Assembly: GCA_963735495.1 (NCBI GenBank)
Contig: CAVTLG010000014.1
Span: 1,116,001-1,180,000, forward strand
DNA: 64,000 bases
DNA from: CAVTLG01 sp963735495
Lineage (GTDB): Bacteria; Chloroflexota; Ktedonobacteria; Ktedonobacterales; Ktedonobacteraceae
Direction: 5' to 3'
In this document: positions 44,164 to 52,973 of the stretch, piece by piece
Layout of the letters: each line of letters opens with the position of its first letter
How positions within the stretch are numbered: the first letter of the stretch is position 1
Program-made: the position numbers and the translations under genes
The notes under the pieces: generated by a model
Databases searched by the model: none
Seen by the model: the letters and a program-made list of their open reading frames with translations, nothing else
What the model was told of the DNA's origin: nothing

Positions 44164-44661
44164 TTAATGGTGAATTGAACCGATATAAGCTACCAGCAAG
44201 TAGAGTCCATAGAGGAGCACACAGAGTAAGATAAACGAGCCATAGCATGTAATGGTCCAGGCTCGGCGTGTATTCAGTGCCTGGCGTAGCTGTTCGCCCA
44301 TATCAGGGGGATCCAGCTGGATAGCCGGTGCGAGTTCCTGCAAGTGAGGGAGCATAGCGCGAAAGGCGCGGGCATTTGTCATCCCTTCCACCAGAATAAC
44401 CGTCGTTTCATCCTCCAGGTCGGCCATCAATATCAGCTTTGATGGATTAGGATCGCCGGGGGTCAAAATAAGCCGTTGTATAGCGTGTAGCTGGACGCGT
44501 ATGTCTTGATCTTCCTCGGGTCCGCTGATGACCAGTTCGTTTGTGTAGAGTTGTATCTCTTTCCCTATGCCAAACCGTACGACGCTAACGGGGTCATTGC
44601 TCGCCATGTTGTTGTCACCCATCATCATTTTTTGATCGCGCTCGATTTCCTCTCTCCTCAT
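44164..44661 (-). CDS. Tail-anchored hypothetical protein
   Basis: A 165-residue protein with a soluble domain and one membrane helix at the end, 'ITCYGSFILLCVLLYGLYLL'. The soluble part 'IGKEIQLYTNELVISGPEED' and 'LILTPGDPNPSKLILMADLE' looks like a small beta-domain of PH-like type. ATG 44661 is chosen because 'gagga' lies about 9 bases upstream; later ATGs have none. No function is known. Confidence 0.6.
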   Translation of the reverse strand: MRREEIERDQKMMMGDNNMASNDPVSVVRFGIGKEIQLYTNELVISGPEEDQDIRVQLHAIQRLILTPGDPNPSKLILMADLEDETTVILVEGMTNARAFRAMLPHLQELAPAIQLDPPDMGEQLRQALNTRRAWTITCYGSFILLCVLLYGLYLLVAYIGSIHH

Positions 44662-44826
44662 CCAGGGTTTCCTCTGTGATTGTACCACAGTCCAGGCGGT
44701 CTGTGAGGTATGATAAGCTGGATGGTAGAGAATGCCGCAACTGCGACGGCTTTGTAGCCGCTATGGGGGATTGCGCGCAGAGTTCTTGACAGAAAGCATA
44801 TCCAAACATTACAATTTGGGAGGAGT

Positions 44827-44853
44827 ATGCATAGTAATCAAGGAATTCCGTGA
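44827..44853 (+). promoter_or_regulatory. Eight-codon leader frame before the receiver gene
   Basis: 'gggaggag' precedes an ATG at 44827 that encodes MHSNQGIP and stops at TGA 44851-44853, four bases before the receiver start at 44858. The strong site belongs to the leader, and the receiver gene itself has only a weak one. Translational coupling is likely. Confidence 0.4.
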
Positions 44854-44857
44854 CTTT

Positions 44858-45265
44858 ATGGCTCAAGTAGGTCTGCTTGAAGATAACATTCGCATTGCGA
44901 AGCTGTGTGCTACGATGTTGCAATACGCCGGTCATCAAGTTGTTATCTATGAGCACCCGCAGGAGTGTTTACGTGCGCTTTTGCCATCTTTAGGGGGGCA
45001 TCAGAAGCTAGCTTCTGTCCCTGTTGATATCCTGATTTTGGACTTACATCTACCAGACATTGCTGGTATTGATGTGTTACGCAGTCTCCGTTCTCATCCC
45101 AATACACAATCTTTGCCACTTATTTTTTGTACCGCCGCCACGGCTAATGAGATTGCGCTTGCTTTGCATATTGCTCCGCATGCCAGTTTCGTTGAGAAGC
45201 CATTCAACTATCAGGACCTTGTTTCCGCTATTCAGCACGCTCTGGACGCCTTGAAACCCGCATAG
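44858..45265 (+). CDS. Stand-alone response regulator receiver protein
   Basis: A 135-residue single receiver domain: acidic pair E8-D9 in 'VGLLEDNIRI', phospho-acceptor D62 in 'ILILDLHLPDIAGIDVLRSL', and lysine in 'ASFVEKPFNYQDL'. There is no output domain. ATG 44858 is chosen because the receiver fold starts there; a longer frame upstream is not related. A tiny leader frame ends just before it. No kinase gene is adjacent. Confidence 0.85.
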   Translation: MAQVGLLEDNIRIAKLCATMLQYAGHQVVIYEHPQECLRALLPSLGGHQKLASVPVDILILDLHLPDIAGIDVLRSLRSHPNTQSLPLIFCTAATANEIALALHIAPHASFVEKPFNYQDLVSAIQHALDALKPA

Positions 45266-45493
45266 CGGATGTGATCTTTTGCCGCTCAGAAGCTTAATCC
45301 AACGTGGGTACGACTCTTTGTGATCATCGTTGGTTTGACTATGGCTGTGTACTTTTTCCTCTTCTAGAAAAATGCTCCGTTATATACATAGCTGCTCTCA
45401 TCTCTGGTTGACAGAGGGTAGATGGGTCTGTAGAATGCAATTATGCGGATTTGACGATTTTATGTGACAGGGAAGTGCGGGAAGGAGTCTCTC

Positions 45494-46117
45494 ATGGCAA
45501 TTGATCCACAGCGGCAACCTCAGCAGGGCGGGCCAATGTCCGTTCAGGAATATCATCAACTTGAGAAGCATATGCCGGATGCCAGATATGAATATGTGGA
45601 TGGTGTGGCCCGGCTGATGTCGGGTGGGTCGGGTGAACACGACCTGATCGCCTATAATGTGCGTGCTGCTCTCAATCAACACTTTCTATCGGGACCATGT
45701 TTTGTACGCGGATCAGATATGCAGGTTCTTATTGGCCTGAAAGCTAACGGAAAAGAAAACAATGTCTATCCCGATGCTACTATTTCCTGTGATATTGCAG
45801 ATCGTCGCCGTGGCAACACTCTCATTCGATCTCCCCGCATCGTGGTCGAAGTGCTTTCCCCCTCGACTGAGAAGCTAGATCGTGGGAAGAAGTTAGAGGC
45901 ATACAAGCTCTCACCCTCCATTCAGGAAATCGTGTTGATCAACCAATTTGTGCAAGCGGTTGAGGTCTATCGACGTAATGAGCAAGACAATACAGCCTGG
46001 TACTCTGTATTTTATGGTCCTGGCTCAGATATTGAACTAAAAAGTATCGATGTGCGTCTTGCAATGCAAGAGATATATCAAGGCATCAACTTTGATGAGC
46101 CTCTTGTAGGGGAGTAG
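45494..46117 (+). CDS. Uma2-family (DUF820) endonuclease-like protein
   Basis: A 207-residue PD-(D/E)XK-fold protein. 'MSVQEYHQLEKHMPDARYEY' and 'VDGVARLMSGGSGEHDLIAY' form the N-terminus. 'NNVYPDATISCDI' carries the catalytic Asp and 'SPRIVVEVLSPSTEKLDRGK' the E-x-K-type residues. ATG 45494 has 'ggaagga' upstream. Families of this type are numerous in Chloroflexota and cyanobacteria, often linked to mobile DNA; the true substrate is not known. Confidence 0.88.
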   Translation: MAIDPQRQPQQGGPMSVQEYHQLEKHMPDARYEYVDGVARLMSGGSGEHDLIAYNVRAALNQHFLSGPCFVRGSDMQVLIGLKANGKENNVYPDATISCDIADRRRGNTLIRSPRIVVEVLSPSTEKLDRGKKLEAYKLSPSIQEIVLINQFVQAVEVYRRNEQDNTAWYSVFYGPGSDIELKSIDVRLAMQEIYQGINFDEPLVGE

Positions 46118-46255
46118 ATCCTTCCTCTATCCTGTTTGTCAAACGATGGGTTCATGCGCTCTACTATTGTGATACAATAGATATCAAGCTTATTGAGTTG
46201 TAGCCTCGCACTTACCTACGCTGAATGGGTTCCACAAGAAAGTACGATACTGGCT

Positions 46256-47212
46256 ATGAATACCTATGAGAGAGATACACATGCGTTGGACGCCTACTCC
46301 ACGGCTGTTACCACTGCGGCGGAACGGGTTGGTCCTGCTGTTGTACGTATTGATGTAGAGCATGATGGGGGACGCTACGGGCGTTATGCGCCACATGAAG
46401 GTGGAGGTGGCATTGGTTCTGGTTTCATCTTTGCCTCGGATGGACAAATTCTCACCAATGCCCATGTAGTTGAGCGTGCGCGGCGTATTCGGGTTACGCT
46501 GGCCGATGGGAGAACCTTTGATGCTGGCCTGATCGGCAGTGATCCGGCTGTAGATGTTGCTATCCTGCGCATTGGAGCGGACCATCTGCCCGTTGCCGAG
46601 CTAGGCCGAGTACCTTTACGTGTTGGGCAACTCGTGATCGCGGTCGGTAATCCGTACGGGTTAAACTGGACCGTGACTGCCGGCGTGGTCAGCGCATTGA
46701 ACCGTACACTAGATGTTCCTGGTACACGGAAGATGACAGATCTGATCCAGACGGACACCTCAATCAACCCTGGTAACTCCGGTGGTCCGCTGGTTGATAG
46801 TGCTGGACGCGTTGTTGGTATTACGACAGCCATGTTGCCGATGGCTCAGGGACTGGGTTTCTCCGTGCCTCTGGATACCATCAAAGCGACGATTGCGCGC
46901 ATCGCTCAGCAACGCAGTGCAAGCACGCCAGGCATTTCCTTAGGCGTTGGTGGCATGCGGGTACAACTGGATGCCGCTCTACAACGCACGCTAAACCAGC
47001 CGTTTGGCATGCAAGTACTAGAAATTCGGTCGCAAGGTCCGGCTGCGCGCGCGGAACTCAAGCGTTTAGACATTATCGTCTCGGCTGATGATCAACCGGT
47101 GACGGAACCTCGCGACCTGCAACAGATTGTGCGTCGCCATCAGCCGCACGATAAAATCAGTATTGGTTTCTTGCGCGGAGGTAAACTGCGCAAGGTAACG
47201 GCTGTACTCTAA
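46256..47212 (+). CDS. HtrA/DegP-like serine protease with PDZ domain
   Basis: A 318-residue S1C-family protease. The catalytic triad is H70 in 'ILTNAHVVERA', D100 in 'DPAVDVAILRI' and S175 in 'INPGNSGGPLVDSAG'. A PDZ domain follows (about residues 230-318, 'LRGGKLRKVTAVL' at the end). No signal peptide or membrane anchor is seen, so it is probably cytoplasmic, unlike DegP. ATG 46256 is chosen because the family homology begins there; the longer frame starts at TTG 46193. A strong terminator hairpin follows. Confidence 0.9.
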   Translation: MNTYERDTHALDAYSTAVTTAAERVGPAVVRIDVEHDGGRYGRYAPHEGGGGIGSGFIFASDGQILTNAHVVERARRIRVTLADGRTFDAGLIGSDPAVDVAILRIGADHLPVAELGRVPLRVGQLVIAVGNPYGLNWTVTAGVVSALNRTLDVPGTRKMTDLIQTDTSINPGNSGGPLVDSAGRVVGITTAMLPMAQGLGFSVPLDTIKATIARIAQQRSASTPGISLGVGGMRVQLDAALQRTLNQPFGMQVLEIRSQGPAARAELKRLDIIVSADDQPVTEPRDLQQIVRRHQPHDKISIGFLRGGKLRKVTAVL

Positions 47213-47331
47213 GCTATCAGTGCATAGAACTTTATGCGTAAGAGAGTTTTTTGTAACCATTGCAGGTCGAGCGTGAGTCCTGCGCGAGGTTTTACTGGAC
47301 CTGAATGGTGAGAGTTTTTCTGTTCCAGGAT

Positions 47332-47376
47332 GGCACTACTTATCATCGTATGATGAGTAGTGCCGTCCTATTATTT
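47332..47376 (+). terminator. Rho-independent terminator after the HtrA gene
   Basis: A stem with arms 47332-47346 and 47350-47364 (15 bases, one mismatch) closes a 3-base loop and is followed by a T-rich tract, 'cctattatttttt'. It lies 120 bases past the HtrA stop. Confidence 0.8.
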
Positions 47377-47640
47377 TTTGTAGCGGGGGGGCGTTTTGGG
47401 GCGAGCGAAGCGTCTGATCTCCAGATTATGGCCTTGTCATGGCTCCCTTTTTTTATTGGCCGTATGCTCTTGCGTCCTATACGTAGAAGAACGACGCAGT
47501 TTATCCTCGCTAGAGACGGCGTAAATTTGATAGGATTGTCTCTTTCTGCATCCACGTAGCGACTTCTTTAAAGCCAGAACCAATACCAAATGCGTTGGGA
47601 GTCCTGTGCCATTCTTGAATTCAGGGAAGGGACGTGCGTC

Positions 47641-47892
47641 ATGTTTTCCTTTTTCTCCTTGATGGGTCTCTTTGTGATGTTTATTGTTGGAGCAACGTTG
47701 GTCAGCACTGCTATCTCCGGGCACAGAGCAAAGAGGCGGCAGGAAGCTGCTGCCTCTGACACGTTCTCCACGCGTAGCGCTGTGAGCAATTATGACCTGG
47801 GCCAATGTGCTCGTCGTGTTGTGAGTATCGTCGTCGTTTTTAGCATCCTCTTGTTGCTTTGCTTTGTGCTACTCACTAGCGCTCCGCAGTGA
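47641..47892 (+). CDS. Small two-helix membrane protein
   Basis: An 83-residue protein with helices 'MGLFVMFIVGATLVSTAI' and 'VVSIVVVFSILLLLCFVLLT' around a basic cytoplasmic loop. 'gggaaggga' stands 9 bases before ATG 47641. Function is unknown. It may be an inner-membrane small protein that modulates a larger partner. Confidence 0.6.
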   Translation: MFSFFSLMGLFVMFIVGATLVSTAISGHRAKRRQEAAASDTFSTRSAVSNYDLGQCARRVVSIVVVFSILLLLCFVLLTSAPQ

Positions 47893-47951
47893 GTAGCCTT
47901 CTCTCTTTCGCTTCCGCGCTCGCTGATCCTTCACGGGCATCCACAGAAAAC

Positions 47952-49380
47952 CTACGATACGCTTGCCAGGAACTGGCCTACTTCTGTAAGAGCAGCCATG
48001 GCGCGGCAGGTGATTTCTACCAATTCATAGTAAGGAATATGCTCTTCTTGCAGGACGTGTAGCGCTGGAATAGCGAGCCGTGCATACACTGTCTGGACCA
48101 GCACTGGTTTCTGATATTGGCGTACCAGACGACCAAGCTCACGGGCAGCGGTCTCTTCGCGTACACCAAACTCCTCCGACAACAGCATGCGGTAGCCGCC
48201 GAAGAGTCCGGTTACAATGACACCATCGACCTCTGGATCTTTGAGACATACTTCTGTGATCGTCGCAAACGACAATGGATCTTCGTCGGTCGCTCCGGCT
48301 ACATCGATGGGATTGGTAGGGGTAGCGCGAGCGGGCATCAGTGTGCGCAAGCTTTGTTGTGTTTCTGCGCACAGAGGGAGCACCGTCAGACCAGCGCGAA
48401 TGGCCGCGTCGCCGGTTGCCACAGAACTACCTCCGCCATCGCCGACGATCGCGATACGACGTCCTCCCTGTGGCGTTGGAGGCTGCATTGCCAGCGCCTG
48501 CGCGACGGGAAAGAGTTCATCTGAGCGTAGCACGCGTATGACGCCGCTCCCCAGCAGGCTTGTATCATGATCGGGACGTACAGAGGCTTGCGCGCCTGTA
48601 TGGGCCAATGCGGCGCGTACACCCACCTCTGTGGCGCCGCTCAACAAAATAACGGTTGGTTTGTAACACTGGCGCTCATACATCGCGTGTGTCGCCTGGC
48701 GCAGCGTCTCTTCTTCAATCGCTTCGACATAGCCCGCGATGACCGTCGTTTGTGGATCATCTGCCAGGTACTGCATGCACTCTGGAAAGGTCACGTCGAC
48801 GGCGTTGCCAATGCTCAAGAAGGTCGTGAAGCCCAGGCCATCCAGGTTTGCCTGCGCGTACCAATACATCCCCAGATTCCCGCTTTGCGAAACCAGTCCG
48901 ATGGGTCCTACCGGAAGGGGGAAGACCATGCCCAGCGCATTCAGCTTTGACCGCTCGAACATACAGGCCCATACAGTTGCTACCGATGATACGGATACCG
49001 TGTTCGTGGCAGCGAGCGACCAATTGTTGCTCTAATACTCGTCCATCCGCGCCCGTTTCGCTAAAGCCGGCGGTGATAATGACGATGCCTTTGACGCCAT
49101 GCGCAATGCAGTCATCGACTGCCTGCTGGACATGGGGAAATGCCGTGGCAATTACTGCTAGATCGATTGGTCCAGGTACTTCTCGTACGCTGGGGTAGGT
49201 TGCTCTACCTAGTATCTCGGATACTGATGGGTTAATAAGATAAATATCGCCCGCGAAACCGCCTGCGATGAGTTGTTTTGCGGCCACGTGGCCCCATTTC
49301 TGGGGTGCACGAGACGCGCCCAGTATCGCTACTGAGCGCGGTTGGAGTACCTCTTCCAGCGTATAGGGGGGAATACTCAT
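47952..49380 (-). CDS. ADP-forming acyl-CoA synthetase (acetate-CoA ligase alpha-type), frameshifted
   Basis: Two frames make one protein of about 475 residues. The first holds the CoA-binding domain 'SVAILGASRAPQKWGHVAAK' and the phosphohistidine-type segment 'GVKGIVIITAGFSETGAD', up to 'IRIIGSNCMGL'. The second holds 'PIGLVSQSGNLGMYWYAQAN', the ligase domain and 'NPIDVAGATDEDPLSFATIT'. The frame changes near 48950-48965. It makes acyl-CoA from acid, ATP and CoA, or runs backward to make ATP. The beta (ATP-grasp) subunit is not in the window. The start overlaps the stop of the PAC2 gene by ATGA, so the two are coupled. Confidence 0.85.
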
Positions 49381-50343
49381 TCATTCTCCTCTTCATCATC
49401 ATCAATTTGTGTCGCCTGCCCGTTGCCATTCTCGCGCTGTTTTCTCAACAATTCTTCGACGTCACGGATCAAGCTATCCGCGCTTGGGAGCGGCCCTGTC
49501 CCTATGATACGATCTGGATTCAAGCTCTCCTCATCCTCGTCGCTCTCGTCGTCGTCATCATCATCGGCCTGTTCCTCTAACTTGCGTACATAGGCGCTGG
49601 CCTCTGGATCGCGTGCCACCAATGCAGACACCTGCTCGTCGAAACGCACGGCATCGGCTTGAATCTCGCTCAAATCCAATCCAAATGAGAGGAACTGATT
49701 CAGAGACGTGAGGAGAGCCGCCGTGACCTTAATGTTTGGTGTTGCTGCCAGATAGTGAGGGGCTGCTGCCCAGAACGTCGCAGAAGGAATATGCGCGCGT
49801 CGGCACACATCATGCAGGACACCGAGCATACCGGTTGGCCCTTCATAACGTGAGCTATGTACATCCATCTCGCGCAAGCGTTCCTGTACATCGTTGTTGG
49901 ACGACGTTCCAGTGATGGGAACAGCGATAGAGTGTGGCACATCGGCCAGCAGTGCGCCTAGAAACACCACTTCTGAGGCATTGAAATGCTTACATACTTC
50001 CAGGAAAGTGTTGCTGAACGTTTTCCATTTGAGTTGTGGCTCTACGCCAATGAAGAGGATCACGTCGCGTGTCGCGTCCGGTTCAATGTGCGCCATGAAT
50101 TGGTTATTGGGCCAGGTGATCGAGCGCTGTATGCCATCGACATATTTGATGGTTGGTCTGGCTTCTGTGAAGACAAAAAAGTCTTCCGAATCGATCTCCG
50201 CAATTTTGAGCGGCGTCCAACGGTCGATCAAAAATTTGACTGCGGTGGTCGCTGAAATCAGCCGCGTCATTCCAGCCGCCAAAGGCCACTATGACGATAG
50301 GATCTCGTAACTCTGGCTGCTTGTGATATTTTATGAGTGACAT
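49377..50343 (-). CDS. PAC2 (proteasome-assembly-chaperone 2) family protein, frameshifted
   Basis: Two frames make one protein of about 321 residues. The first 28 residues, 'ELRDPIVIVAFGGWNDAADF', are in one frame and the rest, 'SATTAVKFLIDRWTPLKIAE', in another; the switch is near 50250-50262. 'IAEIDSEDFFVFTEARP', 'VILFIGVEPQLKWKTFSNTF' and 'EVVFLGALLADVPHS' are features of the PAC2 fold. The C-terminal part is an acidic, disordered tail. Bacterial PAC2 proteins often stand next to acyl-CoA or ATP-grasp type genes; their role is not settled. Confidence 0.83.
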
Positions 50344-50485
50344 ATCAATACCTCTTTATCTGCCTGTTCGTGTATCTCCAAGCAAATATATGGTTCTATT
50401 CTATCATAGACGAGCAATACGAGACCATATAAAGCGTCTTCACAGGCAGCTTCACCCCACCTTGCTTTCGCCCTCAATACCCATT
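50344..50485. other. Intergenic, promoter region of the PAC2 operon
   Basis: About 140 bases with no gene. It lies between the PAC2 start and the direct repeat at 50486. Confidence 0.4.
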
Positions 50486-50506
50486 TGACAGCAATGTTGA
50501 CAGCAA
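50486..50506. repeat. Left copy of TGACAGCAAT direct repeat (candidate att or integrase-arm site)
   Basis: Twenty-one bases made of two 'tgacagcaa' units. Twenty of the 21 match 57831-57851 in the same orientation. It lies just past the end of the integrase remnant, as expected of an attachment or arm-type site. Confidence 0.6.
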
Positions 50507-50525
50507 TCTGTTGGAAACCTCCGAT

Positions 50526-50708
50526 TTACCCTCCGATCGTTCGTTTGAACACGTGATTGAGTGTTTTGTTGGCCTCATATTGCATCGATTCGGTCACATG
50601 TCCATAGCGCCCTAACGTGATGGTGATGTTGGCGTGTCCCAATCGCTCCTGAATCACTTTCGCATTCACTCCCATGGATAAAAGGATCGTTGCGGCGGAA
50701 TGCCGTAA
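50526..50708 (-). pseudogene. Tyrosine recombinase (integrase), 3' exon
   Basis: Sixty codons encode the last part of a phage-type integrase: 'LRHSAATILLSMGVNAKVIQ', 'ERLGHANITITL' and 'GRYGHVTESMQYEANKTLNH'. These contain the second catalytic Arg, the His and the Tyr nucleophile. The group II intron interrupts the gene directly before 'LRHSAAT'. The stop is TAA at 50526-50528. The front part is at 55975-56190. Confidence 0.85.
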
Positions 50709-50806
50709 GTAGGGTAGGGGGCCAGCGAGGTAACGTTGCTTCTCAGAATTGCTTGAATTCCTTCAAGTAGTTTCATAAGACGCTCCTTATCTGACCTCCC
50801 CCCTCC

Positions 50807-50840
50807 GAACCGGACTTGCACCTTTCAATGCATCCGGCTC
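50807..50840 (-). ncRNA. Group II intron domain V
   Basis: On the minus strand a 34-base hairpin opens 'gagccggatgcattgaaagg' and closes 'tgcaagtccggttc', with the GAAA tetraloop and the AGC-type base region of domain V. It overlaps the last codons of the maturase gene. Confidence 0.88.
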
Positions 50841-52411
50841 TCCAGTATTGCGTCATTGAGCTTCTTTCGTCGCTCTTTGATCTCGTCAAGGCTAATGAGT
50901 TGCCACGTGATTGGAAATCCGTGTTCAACGGCGACGTGGCATCTCTTACAGAGAACCAACGTTTTTCGCCTCAAGGCTATCATCCTTTTTACCCAGTCAG
51001 GTTTTGCTCTTCCTGGGTATTCATGAAGTTTGCGCATGGCATTGACGTGATGAACTTCTACGTCTTTGTCGCTTCCGCACAGTTCGCAGAAATCTGCGAG
51101 AAGCCTTTGCACAAGTTCTGTTCGATGGTTGATAGGGACTCTTGGCGGTTGGTCATCAAGGGTTGCTTCACTATTCCACTTCAAGGGTATTCCGCCCCAG
51201 GTTGCTCGTAGCGGCTTTTTACTCTCATCGGGTTTTGGTTGGGTCACTTGGAGTCCTTTATACTCTTTGTCTCCAACCAAAAGCATTGCCCCATATTTCT
51301 CATAGACTCTGGATACTGATATCTTGTGCTTTGCTGCCAGCGTCTTTGTCAGTGAGGTTTCCATGACCCACTTGAGCTGTGCTAAGGTCCGCATGTTGTA
51401 GGCAAGCTGAGAGTAATTCGCAAGACCTCGAAATTCGAGCTGATAGGTCAGAACGATTGTGTAGTCGTTTGCTTTTATCAGTTCTGTTCGCTGTGTTGCT
51501 TGGCCGTTTTTCTTGTAGCGATCCATCTTCGCTTGTAACACGTCTTCAGGCACTCGTAACCCGATGACACGATTGATACTCCTGCACATTCTTCCGGTGT
51601 CCCTTCGTTTTGTGCGCTTCGTATCATCTTGCAGCACCGTTATTTCATACCCGAGAAACCTTGCTGCATCGCTTACCGCGTGGGTGAGAAGCGTCTTTTC
51701 TTCAGAGAGTTCCAATTTGAGTTCCTCTCGCAGGAACGTTCTGAGTTGCTGCTTGATTTCTTCTGCTTCCGATCTTGGGCCGACAAATCCCAACACAAAA
51801 TCGTCGGCATATCTGACATATTTTAGGCGTCGATAGTCTGGGTCGTTCGTCATTACCGAGGGCAGAGTCTGAGATTGCTTTCTCAATTCCTCGGCCTTCT
51901 CAGTATTTCCTTTTCTCCTTTGGTTTCGTGAGTCAATCCTAAGTTTGTCATACGTGGGATTGATCTTTCTCCTACTTCCTCTGGTGTAGTGTGGGATAAG
52001 AACGTTTTCTACGAATTTGTCCAGTTTATCAAGCAGAATATTTGAAAGGAGTGGGCTCACAATTCCGCCTTGTGGAACTCCACTCAGCGTTTGGTTGTAG
52101 GTCCAGTCTTCCATGTATCCTGCATCAAGAAGGTCTTGCAGAAGTTTGAGAAAGCGCCCATCGTGAATATGCTCTTTGAGCACGTCAATGAGTAATTCAT
52201 GACTCAGCGTATCAAAACAGTGTGCAATATCTCCTTCGATGAACCAGGTTACTCCTCGCCAATGGTGGTAGATTTCTCGCAGTGCCGTGTGGCAACCACG
52301 GTTGGGGCGAAATCCATGCGAGTGGTCGGAGAACTGCGGCTCAAAGTACGCCTCCAGCAGGGAGCGTATTACTTCTTGCACCAGCTTGTCAGACCAGACT
52401 GGCATATTCAC
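50825..52411 (-). pseudogene. ltrA: Group II intron reverse transcriptase/maturase, C-terminal part
   Basis: About 525 codons of a group II intron protein without its front. The reverse transcriptase core includes 'HSHGFRPNRGCHTALREIYH', 'VPQGGIVSPLLSNILLDKLD' and the catalytic 'YVRYADDFVLGFVG'. The maturase X domain follows, then an HNH nuclease end with 'CELCGSDKDVEVHHVNAMRK' and 'LCKRCHVAVEHG'. The first codons of the natural gene are in the part at 55142-55450. The inserted serine-recombinase element separates them after the 'RPLGMP' motif. The 3' end overlaps domain V. Confidence 0.9.
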
Positions 52412-52449
52412 AGTCCACTACCCCCTTTACCAAGGGATCTGAGGAATGG

Positions 52450-52722
52450 GTGAGAGTGACCCATCCCCATCATCCGCTGCATGGCCAGCGCGTCCAACTC
52501 ATCCGGGTGCGCCGAGGGCCAGATCCTGACCTCATCATTCGCATGCCTGACGGCTACCACGGGGCTATCGCCGCCAGCTTGACCGACTACGCCGGAGCAC
52601 CAGATCCTGGTCTCTGCGTGACCGAACCGCCATTGCTCTCGATTGAAGGATTGTGGCAGATCGCGCAATGGGCCAGGCAACAGTGCGAGGACCAAGAACC
52701 GAGAGGAGAGCATGAGGTATGA
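52450..52722 (+). CDS. DUF5372 family protein
   Basis: A 90-residue protein, 'MRVTHPHHPLHGQRVQLIRV' through 'DLIIRMPDGYHGAIAASLTD', matching the short DUF5372 family found in front of serine recombinases. GTG 52450 is chosen because 'gagga' precedes it. Its stop overlaps the next start by ATGA. It may be an accessory protein of transposition. Confidence 0.75.
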   Translation: MRVTHPHHPLHGQRVQLIRVRRGPDPDLIIRMPDGYHGAIAASLTDYAGAPDPGLCVTEPPLLSIEGLWQIAQWARQQCEDQEPRGEHEV

Positions 52723-52973
52723 TAGAGTTCTCAGCAGGTCTGGTTTGGGCACATCAAGGAGGTTGCTGCATGGTCCCACTCTCCTCTTGCGATCAGGAGC
52801 AGGGCACGTTGACCCACATTTGGGTCCACCTCTCTTCTGATCTACAAATCCGCGTCGTTGGCCTCTTAGCGCAACTCGCATTGAATATGGTCGTAGCGCA
52901 TCCCCAGAACCAATCTGAACGAGAGGAGGCTTGCCATGCCGATCCAGCAACATACCCTCAAAATCCGTCCTGA
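52719..52973 (+). CDS. Small accessory protein of the serine-recombinase element
   Basis: An 84-residue protein, 'LSSDLQIRVVGLLAQLALNM' in the middle, of unknown role. It overlaps the gene before it by ATGA and the recombinase gene after it by 38 bases, so all three are translated together. Similar small frames accompany this kind of recombinase. Confidence 0.65.
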   Translation: MIEFSAGLVWAHQGGCCMVPLSSCDQEQGTLTHIWVHLSSDLQIRVVGLLAQLALNMVVAHPQNQSEREEACHADPATYPQNPS

